A program made the translations under genes and the position numbers. Positions 1 to 10,733 of a stretch of 44,858 nt of DNA are shown piece after piece (within the stretch, counting starts at the first letter, position 1; the number at the start of each line of letters is the position of its first letter). This stretch comes from Prochlorococcus sp. AG-424-P18 (GTDB lineage: Bacteria; Cyanobacteriota; Cyanobacteriia; PCC-6307; Cyanobiaceae): contig QCNJ01000012.1 of assembly GCA_003213235.1 (NCBI GenBank), forward strand, positions 1 through 44,858, in the 5' to 3' direction. The notes below the pieces were generated by a model. It searched no databases. It was not told the DNA's origin and was given only the letters and a program-made list of their open reading frames with translations.

Positions 1-519
1 CAGCAATTGAGAGATGGAATTGATAATTTCTTTTGTATATTTATTGAATTGTTAGATTCTCCATCTACTAATATTTTTGATGAAAAAGAGAATCCTAAAG
101 AATATCTTTCAGGTTTTTTGCAAGGAACCAGATCAGCACTCTCTAGTGAAAACAGACAAAGTATCACTATTACATTAGAAAAGTTAAATTGTTTTTCTCT
201 AGGTGCCTTAATCGCTTTATTTGAGCGGGCTGTATCCTTCTACGCTGAATTGGTAAATATAAATGCATATGATCAACCTGGAGTTGAAGCTGGAAAGAAA
301 GCAGCCGCAAATATTATTGAATATCAACAAAAAGTAAATAATTTATTAGATGAAGGTGGAGAATATTCTATAAAAGACATAACATCTTTATTTGATAATT
401 CAGTGAGCGAACCTATTTTTTTCATAGTCCGTGAAATGTGTTTCGGTAATGATAATTATGTAGTTAAGGGCGATTGGTCAAATCCAAATTCATTAGTTAT
501 TCAAAAAATAAATTCTTAA
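1..519 (+). CDS. pgi: Glucose-6-phosphate isomerase, C-terminal part
   Basis: Phosphoglucose isomerase interconverts glucose-6-phosphate and fructose-6-phosphate in the cytoplasm, linking glycogen metabolism, gluconeogenesis and the pentose phosphate routes. The window opens inside the gene, so the true start is upstream. The reading frame is open from base 1, and the TTG at 7 is an internal leucine codon rather than a start. The C-terminal family signature is clear: [14 protein letters not shown] followed by [16 protein letters not shown], where the conserved Gln-Pro-Gly-Val and the lysine of the GKKAA stretch belong to the active-site end of the enzyme. The stop codon overlaps the stop of the convergent leuS gene by 3 bases. 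Assignment is firm; only the missing N-terminal part is unseen. Confidence 0.95.
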   Translation, partial: QQLRDGIDNFFCIFIELLDSPSTNIFDEKENPKEYLSGFLQGTRSALSSENRQSITITLEKLNCFSLGALIALFERAVSFYAELVNINAYDQPGVEAGKKAAANIIEYQQKVNNLLDEGGEYSIKDITSLFDNSVSEPIFFIVREMCFGNDNYVVKGDWSNPNSLVIQKINS

Positions 520-3086
520 ACAACAATATTCATAATTTTTCCTTTAACAATAATTATTTTTCTTATTTCCTTATCTTGAGTCCATTTTAATATGTTAGGT
601 CTTTTAAGAGTCAATTCTTTAATTTGATCTTCACTCATATCATTATTAATATTTACTTTGTCTCTAACTTTTCCATTCACCTGTATTACTAGTTCATATG
701 AATCTTCCTTAAGAGCCTCGGCATTAAATGAAGGCCATTGTTCTAAATGCACAGATTTTTTAAATCCTATAAGATGCCATATTTCTTCTGCAATATGAGG
801 TGCAAATGGAGCCAACAAAATACAAAATGTTTTTAAAGCATCAATTTTTAAAATATTGTTTACGTCATTAATGGAATTTGATAATGAATTATAAAACTTC
901 ATTAGTTCTGAAATCGCAGTATTAAATTGATTATTTAAGATGTCATTTGAAATTTCTTTTATTGCGATATTCATTGACTTTATTAAACTTTTTTCTTTAT
1001 CTGGATGGGAATTAGATTTACTATTTATATCTTTTGCACAATTTATATAAAGCTTCCAAATCCTGCTTAAAAATCTAAATTGTCCTTCTACATCTGTATC
1101 TCCCCATTCCAAATCTTTTTCTGGCGGTGCTTTAAATAATATAAACATTCTTGCTGTATCTGCTCCATATTTTTTTATTACTGATTCAGGGTCTATTCCA
1201 TTATATTTTGACTTGGACATCTTCTCAAAAAGAACTTCGAGTTTAGTATTGTCAATTGGATCTGTAGGATTTGATAAGTCAGTAATATCTGAAGGAGAAA
1301 CATATTTACCCGTTTTATTGTTTTTATAGGCTGCGGCCTGAACCATTCCTTGTGTTAACAGCTTTTTAAATGGTTCATCAATTTCAAATAGTTTATTATC
1401 CCGCAAAGCTTTAGTGAAAAATCTTGCATATAACAAATGCAATATTGCATGCTCTACTCCTCCAACATATTGATCTACAGGCAACCACTTATTAATTTCA
1501 ATCTTTTCAAATGGCTTATTTGAACATTTTGAAGATGGATATCTTAAAAAATACCATGATGAACACATAAAAGTGTCCATGGTATCAGTTTCTTTTTTTG
1601 CCGCTATTCCACATTTTGGACATGTTGTATTTATCCAATTATTATTATCATCTAAAGCATTAATCTTGTTAGCCGAGATATCTATATCTTGTGGTAATGC
1701 GACAGGTAATTCCGATTGGTTTAAAGGAACAGATCCACATTTTTTGCAATTAACGATGGGAATCGGACATCCCCAATATCTTTGTCTAGATATTAACCAA
1801 TCTCTTAAGCGATATTGAATCTTATTTTCGGCCCATCCATTATTTACTCCATCCTCTGAAATTTTTAATTTAGCAATAGTATTTGATATACCATTGTATT
1901 GATTTGAATTAATAAGATATCCATTTTCTACATAAGCATCATCAAGTTCGTTAATTGATTCACTTTTATCTTTTGTTATTACCTGTTTAATATCAATATT
2001 ATTTTTCTTAGCAAATTCAAAATCCCTTAGATCATGAGCAGGCACTCCCATAACAGCTCCTGTGCCGTATTCATCAAGAACATAACTTGCCACCCAAATC
2101 GGGATAGGTTCAGAATTAACTGGATTTATAGCTATTAAGCTAGTTTTTATTCCAGTTTTATCAAGTTCATTGTTTTTATTTTTTTTCAAATATTTTTTTA
2201 GTATTTCTATATCTTTTAACGTTTTCTGATCAGAAATATTTTTAATTAATGAATGATTAACAGAAATTGCTAAATAAGTAACTCCAAATAAAGTATCTGG
2301 TCTTGTTGTGAATACAGTTATTTTCTCTTCTGAATTGGTATTGATATTGAAATTAATATTTGTACCAATTGACTTTCCAATCCAATTATCTTGCATTATT
2401 TTTACTCTTTCTGGCCAATTATCTAATTTTTCTAAATCTTTTAATAACTCATCTGCATAATTAGTAATCTTTAAAAACCATTGCTTTAATAATTTTTTTT
2501 CAACTAATGCTCCAGATCTCCATGATTTACCCTCTGAGTCAACTTGTTCATTCGCTAAGACTGTATTATCTATTGGATCCCAATTAACTTCTGATTCCTT
2601 TTGATATACAAGACCTGCCTTGTATAACTCTAAAAATAGATATTGCGTCCAAATATAATAGTTTTCATCACAAGTTGCAAATTCCCTATCCCAATCAACT
2701 GATAGTCCCAATAACTTTAACTGTGACTTCATATGAGAAATATTTTTTTTAGTCCAGACACTTGGACTAATTCCTCTTTCAATTGCAGCATTCTCTGCAG
2801 GCAAACCAAAAGCGTCCCAACCCATTGGATGCAAAACAGATTTCCCCTTAAACCTTTGAAACCTAGCTATTAAATCTGTAATAACATAATTCCTAACATG
2901 TCCCATATGGAGATTACCCGATGGGTAGGGGAACATCGATAAGGCATAAAACTTTTCGCTATTCTCAGTTATTTCATCAGTTTTGTATAAATTGTTTTTC
3001 GTCCATATTGACTGCCATTTTTTTTCTATTTCAGATGGATTATATAAATTGGTATCGGCCTCATATTGTTTATCGGAAGAAATCAC
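516..3086 (-). CDS. leuS: Leucyl-tRNA synthetase
   Basis: This class I aminoacyl-tRNA synthetase charges tRNA-Leu with leucine. At 856 residues it has the usual bacterial length. The HIGH motif appears as HMGH at residues 60-63, within [16 protein letters not shown]. The KMSKS loop is exact at residues 622-626. The CP1 editing insertion lies between them and contains the TTRPDTLFG signature. A CXXC pair (NCKKCG, then CPKCG) marks the zinc-binding insertion. The C-terminal anticodon-binding domain contains the typical [10 protein letters not shown]. The start is GTG at 3086; no in-frame ATG lies nearby, and the N-terminus read this way ([17 protein letters not shown]) fits cyanobacterial LeuS. 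It is divergent from dapF, with a 107-bp AT-rich gap for both promoters. Confidence 0.98.
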   Translation of the reverse strand: MISSDKQYEADTNLYNPSEIEKKWQSIWTKNNLYKTDEITENSEKFYALSMFPYPSGNLHMGHVRNYVITDLIARFQRFKGKSVLHPMGWDAFGLPAENAAIERGISPSVWTKKNISHMKSQLKLLGLSVDWDREFATCDENYYIWTQYLFLELYKAGLVYQKESEVNWDPIDNTVLANEQVDSEGKSWRSGALVEKKLLKQWFLKITNYADELLKDLEKLDNWPERVKIMQDNWIGKSIGTNINFNINTNSEEKITVFTTRPDTLFGVTYLAISVNHSLIKNISDQKTLKDIEILKKYLKKNKNNELDKTGIKTSLIAINPVNSEPIPIWVASYVLDEYGTGAVMGVPAHDLRDFEFAKKNNIDIKQVITKDKSESINELDDAYVENGYLINSNQYNGISNTIAKLKISEDGVNNGWAENKIQYRLRDWLISRQRYWGCPIPIVNCKKCGSVPLNQSELPVALPQDIDISANKINALDDNNNWINTTCPKCGIAAKKETDTMDTFMCSSWYFLRYPSSKCSNKPFEKIEINKWLPVDQYVGGVEHAILHLLYARFFTKALRDNKLFEIDEPFKKLLTQGMVQAAAYKNNKTGKYVSPSDITDLSNPTDPIDNTKLEVLFEKMSKSKYNGIDPESVIKKYGADTARMFILFKAPPEKDLEWGDTDVEGQFRFLSRIWKLYINCAKDINSKSNSHPDKEKSLIKSMNIAIKEISNDILNNQFNTAISELMKFYNSLSNSINDVNNILKIDALKTFCILLAPFAPHIAEEIWHLIGFKKSVHLEQWPSFNAEALKEDSYELVIQVNGKVRDKVNINNDMSEDQIKELTLKRPNILKWTQDKEIRKIIIVKGKIMNIVV

Positions 3087-3193
3087 TTAATTTTTATTTG
3101 TTAAATTATTATTTTAATATCCATTGTATAAAATAGAAATAGAATGTTAAAAGGAATAATTTATAATTAAAATTTAAAATATATTATCTAAAT

Positions 3194-4054
3194 ATGAAAA
3201 ATATAACATTTGAAAAATACCAAGGTAACGGAAATGATTTCGTAGTAATTGATTCCAGAGGGAATGATTTATATAAAAATTATATTACAAATAAAATTTT
3301 TGATATAAAAAAAATTTGCGATAGGCAATTTGGTATTGGAGCAGATGGTGTAATTATTATAGAAGAACCTAATGAAGATAATTATGCAAAAATGATAATC
3401 TTTAATTCTGATGGCTCTGAAGCACAAATGTGTGGAAACGGTATTAGGTGTTTAGTTGAGTATCTCCATTTTAATGATTCAATGAAAAATAAAAATACAG
3501 AATATAAAATTGAGACTAAAGCAGGTATAAAAATTGCAAAATACATAAATGATGAAATTACAGTAAAAATGGGAGTTCCAATTTTAGATAGTCAAAATAT
3601 TCCAACAACAATTGAAAAGAAAATCAATTCAATTCCTTCTCATGAATTTATTGAAAAAAATTTTAATAATAAAGGTTATGCCGTAGGAATGGGAAATCCT
3701 CATTTAATATTCTTTGTAGATGACTTAGAGTCCATTGCACTTTCCAGACTTGGTCCTGTATTTGAAAAAAATGAATTATTTCCAGAAAAAACTAATGTTC
3801 ATTTTTGCCAAATTTTTAATAGAGATAATATCAAAGTAAAAGTATGGGAAAGAGGTGCAGGACCAACCTTAGCCTGTGGAACAGGTGCCTGTGCTATTCA
3901 TGTAGCAGCTTATAAATTAGGCCTTTGTAATTCAAGAACAATAATAACTTTACCAGGAGGTAATCTTAAAATTGATTGGTCAAAAGACGATTGTGAAGTC
4001 ATGATGACCGGTAATGCTAAAAAAGTTTTCTCAGGATCAATTTTAGTGAATTAA
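3194..4054 (+). CDS. dapF: Diaminopimelate epimerase
   Basis: DapF converts LL- to meso-diaminopimelate, the last-but-one step of lysine synthesis and the source of the peptidoglycan cross-linking residue. It is a cofactor-independent two-thiol racemase. Both catalytic cysteines are in place: Cys80 in MCGNGIRC and Cys228 in ACGTGACA. The N-terminal substrate-binding signature KYQGNGNDFVVID and the GNPHLIFFVDD segment also match the family. The length of 286 residues is normal. The TAA stop shares one base with the ATG of the following cysteine desulfurase gene, so the two, together with the DUF1995 gene and dacB, are likely one transcript. Confidence 0.97.
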   Translation: MKNITFEKYQGNGNDFVVIDSRGNDLYKNYITNKIFDIKKICDRQFGIGADGVIIIEEPNEDNYAKMIIFNSDGSEAQMCGNGIRCLVEYLHFNDSMKNKNTEYKIETKAGIKIAKYINDEITVKMGVPILDSQNIPTTIEKKINSIPSHEFIEKNFNNKGYAVGMGNPHLIFFVDDLESIALSRLGPVFEKNELFPEKTNVHFCQIFNRDNIKVKVWERGAGPTLACGTGACAIHVAAYKLGLCNSRTIITLPGGNLKIDWSKDDCEVMMTGNAKKVFSGSILVN

Positions 4055-5226
4055 TGGAAAAAAAATTTATCTATTTAGATAATGCATCCACAACTCCATT
4101 ATCTGAGAATGTTTTAAATATAATAAATTCAACTTATAAGAATTATTGGCATAATCCATCTTCTACATATGAGTTAGGTATAAAATGCTCTACATATCTT
4201 GAAAAAATTAGATCTGAAATTGCACATATATTTGAAGCAGAACCAGAGGATATAATTTTTACTTCTGGTTCTTCTGAATCAACAAATATTGTATTTAATA
4301 ATATTTATGAAAACTTTAAAAACGGTAGAGTTGTTATCTCAAATGTTGAACATCAAGCAACAACTATTTGTGCTAATAAACTAAGAAAACAAAATTGGGA
4401 TATTTACGAATGGAGGGTAAATAATGATGGTATTTTAAATATTTCTTATATCGACGAAATTTTATCCAATGAAACTAAGCTTTTATCAATTATTTGGGGA
4501 CAAAGTGAAATTGGGACAATACAACCAGTACAATTTATAGGCTCCAAATGTGAAGAATTAAATATAATGTTTCATTTAGATGGAACTCAAATATTAAGTA
4601 ATGGAATATTCAGTTGGAAAGATCTTAAATGTGATTTTTTAAGTTTATCTGCTCATAAATTTGGAGGCCCAAAAGGTATAGGTATTCTTTTAACAAAAGA
4701 AAAGTCTAGACAAATTTTAAAAAATAAAGACATATCACTTACTCAGGAATTTTCAATTAGACAAGGTACACAAGCTTTGCCATTAATCGCTGGAATGTAT
4801 GAATCATTAAAGAATATTAATGGAAAAATAAAATTATATGATTACACAACTGAATTTCCTTCTAATAATATTGATAAACTTAAAAATTATTTTTTTCTAA
4901 AAATTAAGGATAATAATCATATAAAGATTACAGGTAGTATTAACCATAGACTTCCCAATCATATTTCGTTTCTACTACTAAATAAACTATTTGAGCCGAT
5001 AAAGGCCTATAAGATTGTTAATTTCATGTCAGAAAATAAAATAGCCATAAGTAGTGGAAGTGCTTGTTCAAGCTCATCTGGGAAACCTAGCTCAACACTT
5101 AAAAATATTGGTTTAAAAGATGATGAACTATATTCAAATATTCGTGTTACTTTAGGTTCAATAAACAAAAAGTCAGAAATAGATAAATTTTTAGAACTTA
5201 TTCAAATATGTATTAACAAATTTTAA
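4054..5226 (+). CDS. Cysteine desulfurase (NifS/IscS family)
   Basis: This is a class V PLP-dependent aminotransferase-fold enzyme that takes sulfur from cysteine to give alanine and an enzyme-bound persulfide, feeding Fe-S cluster or other thio-cofactor assembly. The N-terminus IYLDNASTTPL and the FTSGSSESTN stretch are typical. The PLP lysine is Lys202 in SAHKFGGPKGIG, and the catalytic cysteine is Cys338 in SGSACSSSSGKPS. The sequence resembles the NifS/IscS group more than SufS. It is joined by one-base overlaps to dapF upstream and the DUF1995 gene downstream, so its context does not name a specific sulfur acceptor. An exact gene name (nifS, iscS or csd) cannot be settled from the sequence alone. 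Confidence 0.9.
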   Translation: MEKKFIYLDNASTTPLSENVLNIINSTYKNYWHNPSSTYELGIKCSTYLEKIRSEIAHIFEAEPEDIIFTSGSSESTNIVFNNIYENFKNGRVVISNVEHQATTICANKLRKQNWDIYEWRVNNDGILNISYIDEILSNETKLLSIIWGQSEIGTIQPVQFIGSKCEELNIMFHLDGTQILSNGIFSWKDLKCDFLSLSAHKFGGPKGIGILLTKEKSRQILKNKDISLTQEFSIRQGTQALPLIAGMYESLKNINGKIKLYDYTTEFPSNNIDKLKNYFFLKIKDNNHIKITGSINHRLPNHISFLLLNKLFEPIKAYKIVNFMSENKIAISSGSACSSSSGKPSSTLKNIGLKDDELYSNIRVTLGSINKKSEIDKFLELIQICINKF

Positions 5227-5852
5227 TGGAAACTAATTACAGATTACCTAAAGATTTAAATGAATCTCTTAAGAATATGGAGGATGCAATTATTCATACT
5301 TTATTAGATTCAAATAAAAGATTTACTATAGAATTTAATTTTGAAGGATTGAAGTTTAACAGAATTGGAATAACTATCTACAAGATATTATCTAAAAATA
5401 ATAATGTATTTATAACATTTGCGGATCAAGGTGCTGTGGCCTTGGCTCAAAGAGACTATCCTGATATCAAAGATAAAATCTTTACTTTTAAATCATTTAA
5501 TGAATCAATTAATATAAATAATATTGATAGTGCAATGATATCGATACTACCTCAGCCATATGATTTTGATTCATTTGAACCTATGTCTGATAATTATCAA
5601 GGAAAGCATTATTCATTAAATCCAAAATTTGAAGATGCAAATATTGGTATAGGAAGTGTTATTAGAGAAAGACGTAAAAACTTTGTCAAAACTTGGAAAA
5701 ATATTTATTTTCTTCAGCCATTAAATAGAGCTGCTCTTATGCATATTTATCCAAATAACTGGTTGCTTTTCGAAGAAGAAAATAAAAAATATTTTTTTAA
5801 AAAAGAATTTGAAATTAAACCAGACAATGAATCTATTTTTGTAAATTTATAG
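5226..5852 (+). CDS. DUF1995 family protein
   Basis: A 208-residue soluble protein with no signal peptide or membrane segment. The opening (YRLPKDLNESLKNMEDAI) and the layout of short alpha/beta segments match the DUF1995 family, which is shared by cyanobacteria and plastids. Plant members of this group include factors affecting photosystem II accumulation, but no enzymatic activity is established and none can be inferred here. The late stretch NRAALMHIYPNNWLLFEEE is the most conserved-looking part. The ATG overlaps the TAA of the cysteine desulfurase by one base, which suggests translational coupling. The family assignment is from recognition of the N-terminal pattern and is moderately secure. 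Confidence 0.72.
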   Translation: METNYRLPKDLNESLKNMEDAIIHTLLDSNKRFTIEFNFEGLKFNRIGITIYKILSKNNNVFITFADQGAVALAQRDYPDIKDKIFTFKSFNESININNIDSAMISILPQPYDFDSFEPMSDNYQGKHYSLNPKFEDANIGIGSVIRERRKNFVKTWKNIYFLQPLNRAALMHIYPNNWLLFEEENKKYFFKKEFEIKPDNESIFVNL

Positions 5853-5853
5853 A

Positions 5854-7080
5854 TTGAATGTGATAAAAAAAATTTATTCATTTTTTTTAATTGTTCTTGT
5901 ACTAGTATCATCTCCTTTCTTTATAAGATATTTACTAGCAAATCAGAAAATAGCTATTTTAAATAGTATTTATTTTAATTTCCCCGGGATAATTACTAAA
6001 AACAAAAGATGTCCTACTTATGATGCTTTACTGAATCAAACGCTTGATGATTCTTTTAGTGTATCAATTATTAATAATAAAGGGGAAATAATAAGTTCCT
6101 ACAATGAGGATGTTCTAAGGTTGCCAGCATCTAATCAAAAATTATTATCATCAGCTTATGTTTTAAGTAAATATAAATTAAATAATAACTTAAAAACATC
6201 CTTATTAAAAAAAAATAAAAACGATTATTATTTGCTCGGTCAAGGTGATCCAGATCTAAATTATGAACATATAATTGAACTAATTTCAAAAGTAAAAGAA
6301 AATAAAATTATTAACTTTAATATTGTAGAAATTGATTCAAATTTATATTGGCCTAATGGTTGGACAAATACTGATAAACTTTACGAATATGGATCTCCAA
6401 TTACATCTCTTGCAATAGAAAGTAACCACAATAAATATGATGATATTTATGCATTAAAAAATTTTATTAAAAATTATTTAAAAAATAAATTTCCAAATTC
6501 AAAAATATATATAGATTTTTTTGATTCAGAAAAAACTTTTTATTTAAAAAATATTAAAGAGATAAATAATATATATTCAACTCCAATTCTTTCATTATTA
6601 ACTCTAACAAATTCTGAAAGTCATAATTTTACAGCTGAATCTCTCTTTAAAAATGCCTCAAATACATGGAACGATAATGACTATATAAAATTGAAAAGAT
6701 GGCTTAAAAATAAAGGCCTCCCAGTAAATAATGCATACTTTGCAGATGCTAGTGGATTGTCTCGAAAAAATAAAATTACAACAAAGTTAGTTGTATTGTT
6801 TTTAGATAAGATGAGATATTTTAATGATTTTAAAGCTTATCAATCTACACTTTCAATTACGGGAGTAAGAGGAACATTAGCTAAAAGATTTGTAAATACT
6901 GAATTATCTGGAAAGTTTTTTGGCAAAACTGGGACTCTTTCAAATGTCTTTGCATTATCTGGCTTTTTATATAAAAATGAAAGGCCAATAATTATAAGCA
7001 TTATCCAAAATTCTAATAAAATTGATAAAGAAAAAGCCTTTAAATTATTACGTGATCTTTATTACTTGAAATCTTGTTAA
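5854..7080 (+). CDS. dacB: D-alanyl-D-alanine carboxypeptidase, PBP4 (S13) type
   Basis: This periplasmic serine peptidase trims or cleaves peptidoglycan cross-bridges. All three penicillin-binding motifs are visible: SXXK as Ser93-Asn-Gln-Lys96, SXN as Ser256-His-Asn258, and KTG at residues 358-360. An N-terminal hydrophobic stretch (about residues 7-27) serves as a signal peptide or anchor. At 408 residues it is shorter than E. coli DacB, in keeping with a reduced insert between the first two motifs. The frame begins one base after the DUF1995 stop with TTG at 5854; GTG at 5860 is an equally plausible start and would remove only two residues. It converges on coaD, 8 bp away. Confidence 0.9.
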   Translation: MNVIKKIYSFFLIVLVLVSSPFFIRYLLANQKIAILNSIYFNFPGIITKNKRCPTYDALLNQTLDDSFSVSIINNKGEIISSYNEDVLRLPASNQKLLSSAYVLSKYKLNNNLKTSLLKKNKNDYYLLGQGDPDLNYEHIIELISKVKENKIINFNIVEIDSNLYWPNGWTNTDKLYEYGSPITSLAIESNHNKYDDIYALKNFIKNYLKNKFPNSKIYIDFFDSEKTFYLKNIKEINNIYSTPILSLLTLTNSESHNFTAESLFKNASNTWNDNDYIKLKRWLKNKGLPVNNAYFADASGLSRKNKITTKLVVLFLDKMRYFNDFKAYQSTLSITGVRGTLAKRFVNTELSGKFFGKTGTLSNVFALSGFLYKNERPIIISIIQNSNKIDKEKAFKLLRDLYYLKSC

Positions 7081-7088
7081 TAAAAATA

Positions 7089-7562
7089 TTATTTAAAATA
7101 TTCTTTTAAATCCCTCTCAACAGAGGGGGGTACCATGTGATTAATCTCACCACCAAATTTTGCAACTTCTTTTACTAAAGAACTACTGAGAAAACTATAA
7201 TTTGTATTTGTCGATAGAAATATAGTTTCAATATCATTATTAAGAGATTTATTTGTATGAGCGATCTGAAGTTCATACTCAAAATCACTCATTGCTCTTA
7301 AGCCTCTAAGAATAAGATTAGCTTTTAGATCATTTGCACAATCTACAGTTAGACCAGAATAAGAAATAACTTCAATATTAGGTAAATGAGAAAGAGAATT
7401 TTTTATTTGTATTATTCTTCTTTCAAGATTAAATGTTGGTATTTTAGAAGTATTTTCTAAAACAGCAACTACTAGATTGCCAAATATTTTTTCAGCTCTT
7501 TCAATTAAATCAATATGGCCGTTTGTTAAAGGATCGAATGTACCAGGATAAAGAATTTTCAT
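7089..7562 (-). CDS. coaD: Phosphopantetheine adenylyltransferase
   Basis: CoaD transfers AMP from ATP to 4'-phosphopantetheine, the penultimate step of coenzyme A synthesis. The nucleotidyltransferase signature [15 protein letters not shown] with its TNGH (T/HxGH) motif lies at residues 6-20. The conserved [14 protein letters not shown] segment and the C-terminal SSSLVKEVA stretch complete the family pattern. The length of 157 residues is typical. The gene runs against dacB and is divergent from the flavin reductase-like gene, from which it is separated by 59 bp. Confidence 0.97.
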   Translation of the reverse strand: MKILYPGTFDPLTNGHIDLIERAEKIFGNLVVAVLENTSKIPTFNLERRIIQIKNSLSHLPNIEVISYSGLTVDCANDLKANLILRGLRAMSDFEYELQIAHTNKSLNNDIETIFLSTNTNYSFLSSSLVKEVAKFGGEINHMVPPSVERDLKEYFK

Positions 7563-7621
7563 GAATTTATTATGATCGAATAAGAAATTTAGTTAAAATA
7601 AGTTTATTAGATATATCAATT

Positions 7622-8110
7622 ATGACATTAAATCTAGAAGCAAAAAAAATCTTATTAAGAAAAATACCTCACGGATTATTTATTTGTGGAGTTAGAGACG
7701 AAGATAAAAATGAAGTGAATGGATTTACTGCTAGTTGGGTGACTCAAGGTTCCTTCATTCCTCCGTTAGTCGTAATGGCTGTTAGAGCAGAAGGTTCTAG
7801 TCATGAAATAATAAAGTCCACCAAAAAGTTCTCATTAAATGTCCTCAAAAGTGATCAAAAGGATCTTGCAGCTGTTTTCTTTAAACCCCAAAAAGCATTA
7901 GGAGGCAGATTTGAATCTGTTGAATTTAATTTAGGTGAACTTGGATTGCCTATTTTAGTTGATAGTGTTGGTGGAGTTGAATGTAATGTTGTTGGGAGTG
8001 TTATTCATGGTGACCATACAGTCTTTGTAGGAGAAGTTCAATCTGCTTATTTGAATAATGATGTTGACTCTCTAAATTTATCTTCAACTGGCTGGAATTA
8101 TGGAGGTTAA
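7622..8110 (+). CDS. Flavin reductase-like (FMN-binding) domain protein
   Basis: A 162-residue protein with the flavin reductase-like fold. The N-terminal KIPHGLFICGVRDED, the FTASWVTQGSF stretch and the PPLVVMAVR segment are characteristic of the FMN-binding family that reduces free flavin or acts beside a flavoprotein. Later residues HGDHTVFVGEVQSAYL match the family's C-terminal strand. No di-iron or metallo-lactamase domain is attached, so this is the stand-alone domain and not a full flavodiiron protein. The electron donor and physiological partner cannot be told from sequence. It ends 9 bp before uvrC and is probably co-transcribed with it. Confidence 0.82.
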   Translation: MTLNLEAKKILLRKIPHGLFICGVRDEDKNEVNGFTASWVTQGSFIPPLVVMAVRAEGSSHEIIKSTKKFSLNVLKSDQKDLAAVFFKPQKALGGRFESVEFNLGELGLPILVDSVGGVECNVVGSVIHGDHTVFVGEVQSAYLNNDVDSLNLSSTGWNYGG

Positions 8111-8119
8111 TCTTTATAT

Positions 8120-10078
8120 ATGAGTAATTCCTCTATAGAAACAATAGATAACAAATATAATTTTAAAATTGAATATAAATTAATAAATAATAAGGAATTA
8201 CTAAAATCAAGATTATCGGAAATTCCAAAGTCATCTGGTTGCTATCTTTTTAAAGATATAGATAATAATTTACTTTATATTGGTAAATCTAAAAAACTAC
8301 GAAGTAGAGTAAGTAGTTATTTTAATAATTTTTCAGATTTAACTCCAAGATTAAGTTTGATGGTTCGTCAAATAACTGAGATAGAGATTATAGTCACCGA
8401 TAGTGAATATGAAGCATTAAATTTAGAGTCAAATTTAATAAAAACAAACAAACCATACTTTAATATTCTTTTAAAGGATGATAAGAAATATCCATATCTT
8501 TGCATAACTTGGAGTGAAAAATATCCTCGAATATTTATTACAAGAAGAAGAAGAAATAGAAATAGTTTAGATAGATATTATGGACCTTATGTAGATGTCG
8601 GATTATTAAGGAGAACATTATTTACGATAAAAAAAATATTTCCACTTAGACAAAGGCCAAGGCCAGTCTATAAAGATAGAACTTGTTTGAATTATTCAAT
8701 AGGAAGATGTCCAGGTGTTTGCCAAGAAGTAATATCATCTGACGATTATAAAAAAATAATGAAACAAGTATCTATGATATTTCAAGGAAGGAATGATGAC
8801 TTAGAAATATTTTTACAAAAAAAAATGTTGCAATTTTCAAATAATTTAGATTATGAAAATGCAGCAAAAATAAGGGACCAAATTTCAGGTTTAAAATTAT
8901 TAACTGAATCACAAAAAATATCAATACCTGATTCCTCAATTAATAGAGATATCTTTGGAATAGTTTCAGAAAAAAATGTAGCTAGTATACAAATTTTCCA
9001 AATGAGATCTGGTAAGCTTATTGGAAGAATTGGCTATAGTCAAAAATTAAATAATGAAGATGAAAATCTTATTTTACAAAAGATATTAGAAGAGCATTAT
9101 ATGAATGTTGAAGCAGTAGAAATACCATCAGAAATACTTATTCAATATAACCTTCCAAAACAAGCAACCATAGAGGATTGGTTAACGGAGCTAAGAAAAA
9201 AGAAAGTAAAAATCTTAATCCCAAAAAGAAACAAAAAACATGAAACTGTAGAAATGGTTTTAAAAAATGCGAAATTGGAATTAGATAGAATATTAAATGG
9301 GATACAAGATAATGAATCATCAATTGAGGATCTTGCCCAAATACTTGAATTAAGCGAACAACCTAAAAGAATTGAAGGTTATGATATAAGCCATATACAA
9401 GGTAGTGACCCTGTAGCATCACAAGTCGTTTTTATTGATGGGATTCCTTCTAAACAGCATTATAGGAAATATAAAATTAAAGATCCAAACGTTTTTGTAG
9501 GACATAGTGATGATTTTGCTTCGATATATGAAGTGATACATAGAAGGTTTAAAAAATGGTCAAGATTTAAAAAAAGCGGAGGGGATTTTTCAATATTAAA
9601 TGATAAAACGAATAGTAAATTAGACAGTGAACTTCTATCAGATTGGCCTGATTTAATAATGATTGATGGAGGAAAAGGGCAGTTAAATGCAGCTATTAAA
9701 GCATTAAAAGATTTAAATCTTGAGGAAGAAGTAACTATATGTTCATTAGCAAAAAAAAATGAAGAAATATTTATTCCAGGCTTTACTAAGTCTCTTGATA
9801 CTGATGAAAATCAAAAAGGAGTTCTTTTATTAAGAAGGGTAAGAGATGAAGCACATAGATTTGCATTGTCTTTTCATAGAGACAAAAGATCTAAGAGAAT
9901 GAATAGATCTCAATTGTCCCAAATCAGTGGATTAGGACCATCAAGAATAAGAGAATTACTTGAGCATTTTAAATCAATAGACGCGATAAGAATAGCTAGT
10001 AAAGAGGATTTATCAAAAGTTAAAGGACTTGGAAAAAATTCAGTAAATGATATATATGAATATTTTAACGAGTTATAA
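8120..10078 (+). CDS. uvrC: Excinuclease ABC subunit C
   Basis: UvrC makes the two incisions around a DNA lesion after loading by UvrA and UvrB in nucleotide excision repair. All domains are seen in order in 652 residues. An N-terminal GIY-YIG-type nuclease carries SGCYLFKDIDNNLLYIGKSK. A cysteine-rich linker (CLNYSIGRCPGVC) follows, then a UVR motif (NNLDYENAAKIRDQI) for UvrB contact. The RNase H-like second nuclease contains GYDISHIQGSDPVAS and MIDGGKGQLNAA, and tandem helix-hairpin-helix motifs (SGLGPSRIRELLEHF, VKGLGKNSVNDIYEYF) close the protein. Nothing is missing. Strong light in surface waters makes UV repair a likely need, but that is inference. Confidence 0.98.
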   Translation: MSNSSIETIDNKYNFKIEYKLINNKELLKSRLSEIPKSSGCYLFKDIDNNLLYIGKSKKLRSRVSSYFNNFSDLTPRLSLMVRQITEIEIIVTDSEYEALNLESNLIKTNKPYFNILLKDDKKYPYLCITWSEKYPRIFITRRRRNRNSLDRYYGPYVDVGLLRRTLFTIKKIFPLRQRPRPVYKDRTCLNYSIGRCPGVCQEVISSDDYKKIMKQVSMIFQGRNDDLEIFLQKKMLQFSNNLDYENAAKIRDQISGLKLLTESQKISIPDSSINRDIFGIVSEKNVASIQIFQMRSGKLIGRIGYSQKLNNEDENLILQKILEEHYMNVEAVEIPSEILIQYNLPKQATIEDWLTELRKKKVKILIPKRNKKHETVEMVLKNAKLELDRILNGIQDNESSIEDLAQILELSEQPKRIEGYDISHIQGSDPVASQVVFIDGIPSKQHYRKYKIKDPNVFVGHSDDFASIYEVIHRRFKKWSRFKKSGGDFSILNDKTNSKLDSELLSDWPDLIMIDGGKGQLNAAIKALKDLNLEEEVTICSLAKKNEEIFIPGFTKSLDTDENQKGVLLLRRVRDEAHRFALSFHRDKRSKRMNRSQLSQISGLGPSRIRELLEHFKSIDAIRIASKEDLSKVKGLGKNSVNDIYEYFNEL

Positions 10079-10166
10079 ATATTAATTAATTTTTGAAAAA
10101 TAGATTTCTTGATATTGTTAAATATAACTATATTAAAAATATATATTTTTAAATTAATCTAGTAAT

Positions 10167-10733
10167 TTGGCAGCTGAAGCATATCTCTGGTTTAAATCAC
10201 TTCACATTATGGGTGTAATTGTTTGGTTTGCGGGACTTTTTTATTTAGTAAGACTATTTATATACCATGAAGAATCAAAAAATATGGATAATGAACTAAA
10301 AATTGCCTTTAATAAACAATACACCTTGATGGAAAAAAGGCTGGCGAATATAATCACAACACCTGGGATGATATTAGCTTTAAGTATGGCTATATGCATG
10401 GTTTTAATGCAACCAAGTTTGTTAAGTGAGAAGTGGTTGCAAATTAAAATTTCTTTTGTTTTAGCATTAGTAATTTATCATTCTTATTGTTATAAAATAA
10501 TGTATTCATTACAAAATGGCACTTCAACCATTTCAGCAAAAAATCTTAGATTATTAAATGAATTGCCTACTTTATTATTATTTATAATTGTACTTTTAGT
10601 TATTTTTAAAAATAATTTTCCAACTAGTGTTGCTACATGGAGCGTAGTTGGACTAATTATTTTCATGTTGGCTTCAATACAATTATATGCAAAGATTAGA
10701 AAGAAAAATGAGACTTCATTAAGTAATGAATAG
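10167..10733 (+). CDS. hemJ: Protoporphyrinogen IX oxidase HemJ
   Basis: HemJ oxidises protoporphyrinogen IX to protoporphyrin IX, the last common step before heme and chlorophyll branch. The 188-residue protein is a membrane protein with about four to five hydrophobic segments. The signature EAYLWFKSLHIMGVIVWFAG with its conserved histidine, followed by GLFYLVRLFIYH, identifies the UPF0093/HemJ family. The start is TTG at 10167: reading from there gives the expected N-terminus, and no ATG fits. The 3' end overlaps the PHP-domain gene by 8 bp. Confidence 0.93.
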   Translation: MAAEAYLWFKSLHIMGVIVWFAGLFYLVRLFIYHEESKNMDNELKIAFNKQYTLMEKRLANIITTPGMILALSMAICMVLMQPSLLSEKWLQIKISFVLALVIYHSYCYKIMYSLQNGTSTISAKNLRLLNELPTLLLFIIVLLVIFKNNFPTSVATWSVVGLIIFMLASIQLYAKIRKKNETSLSNE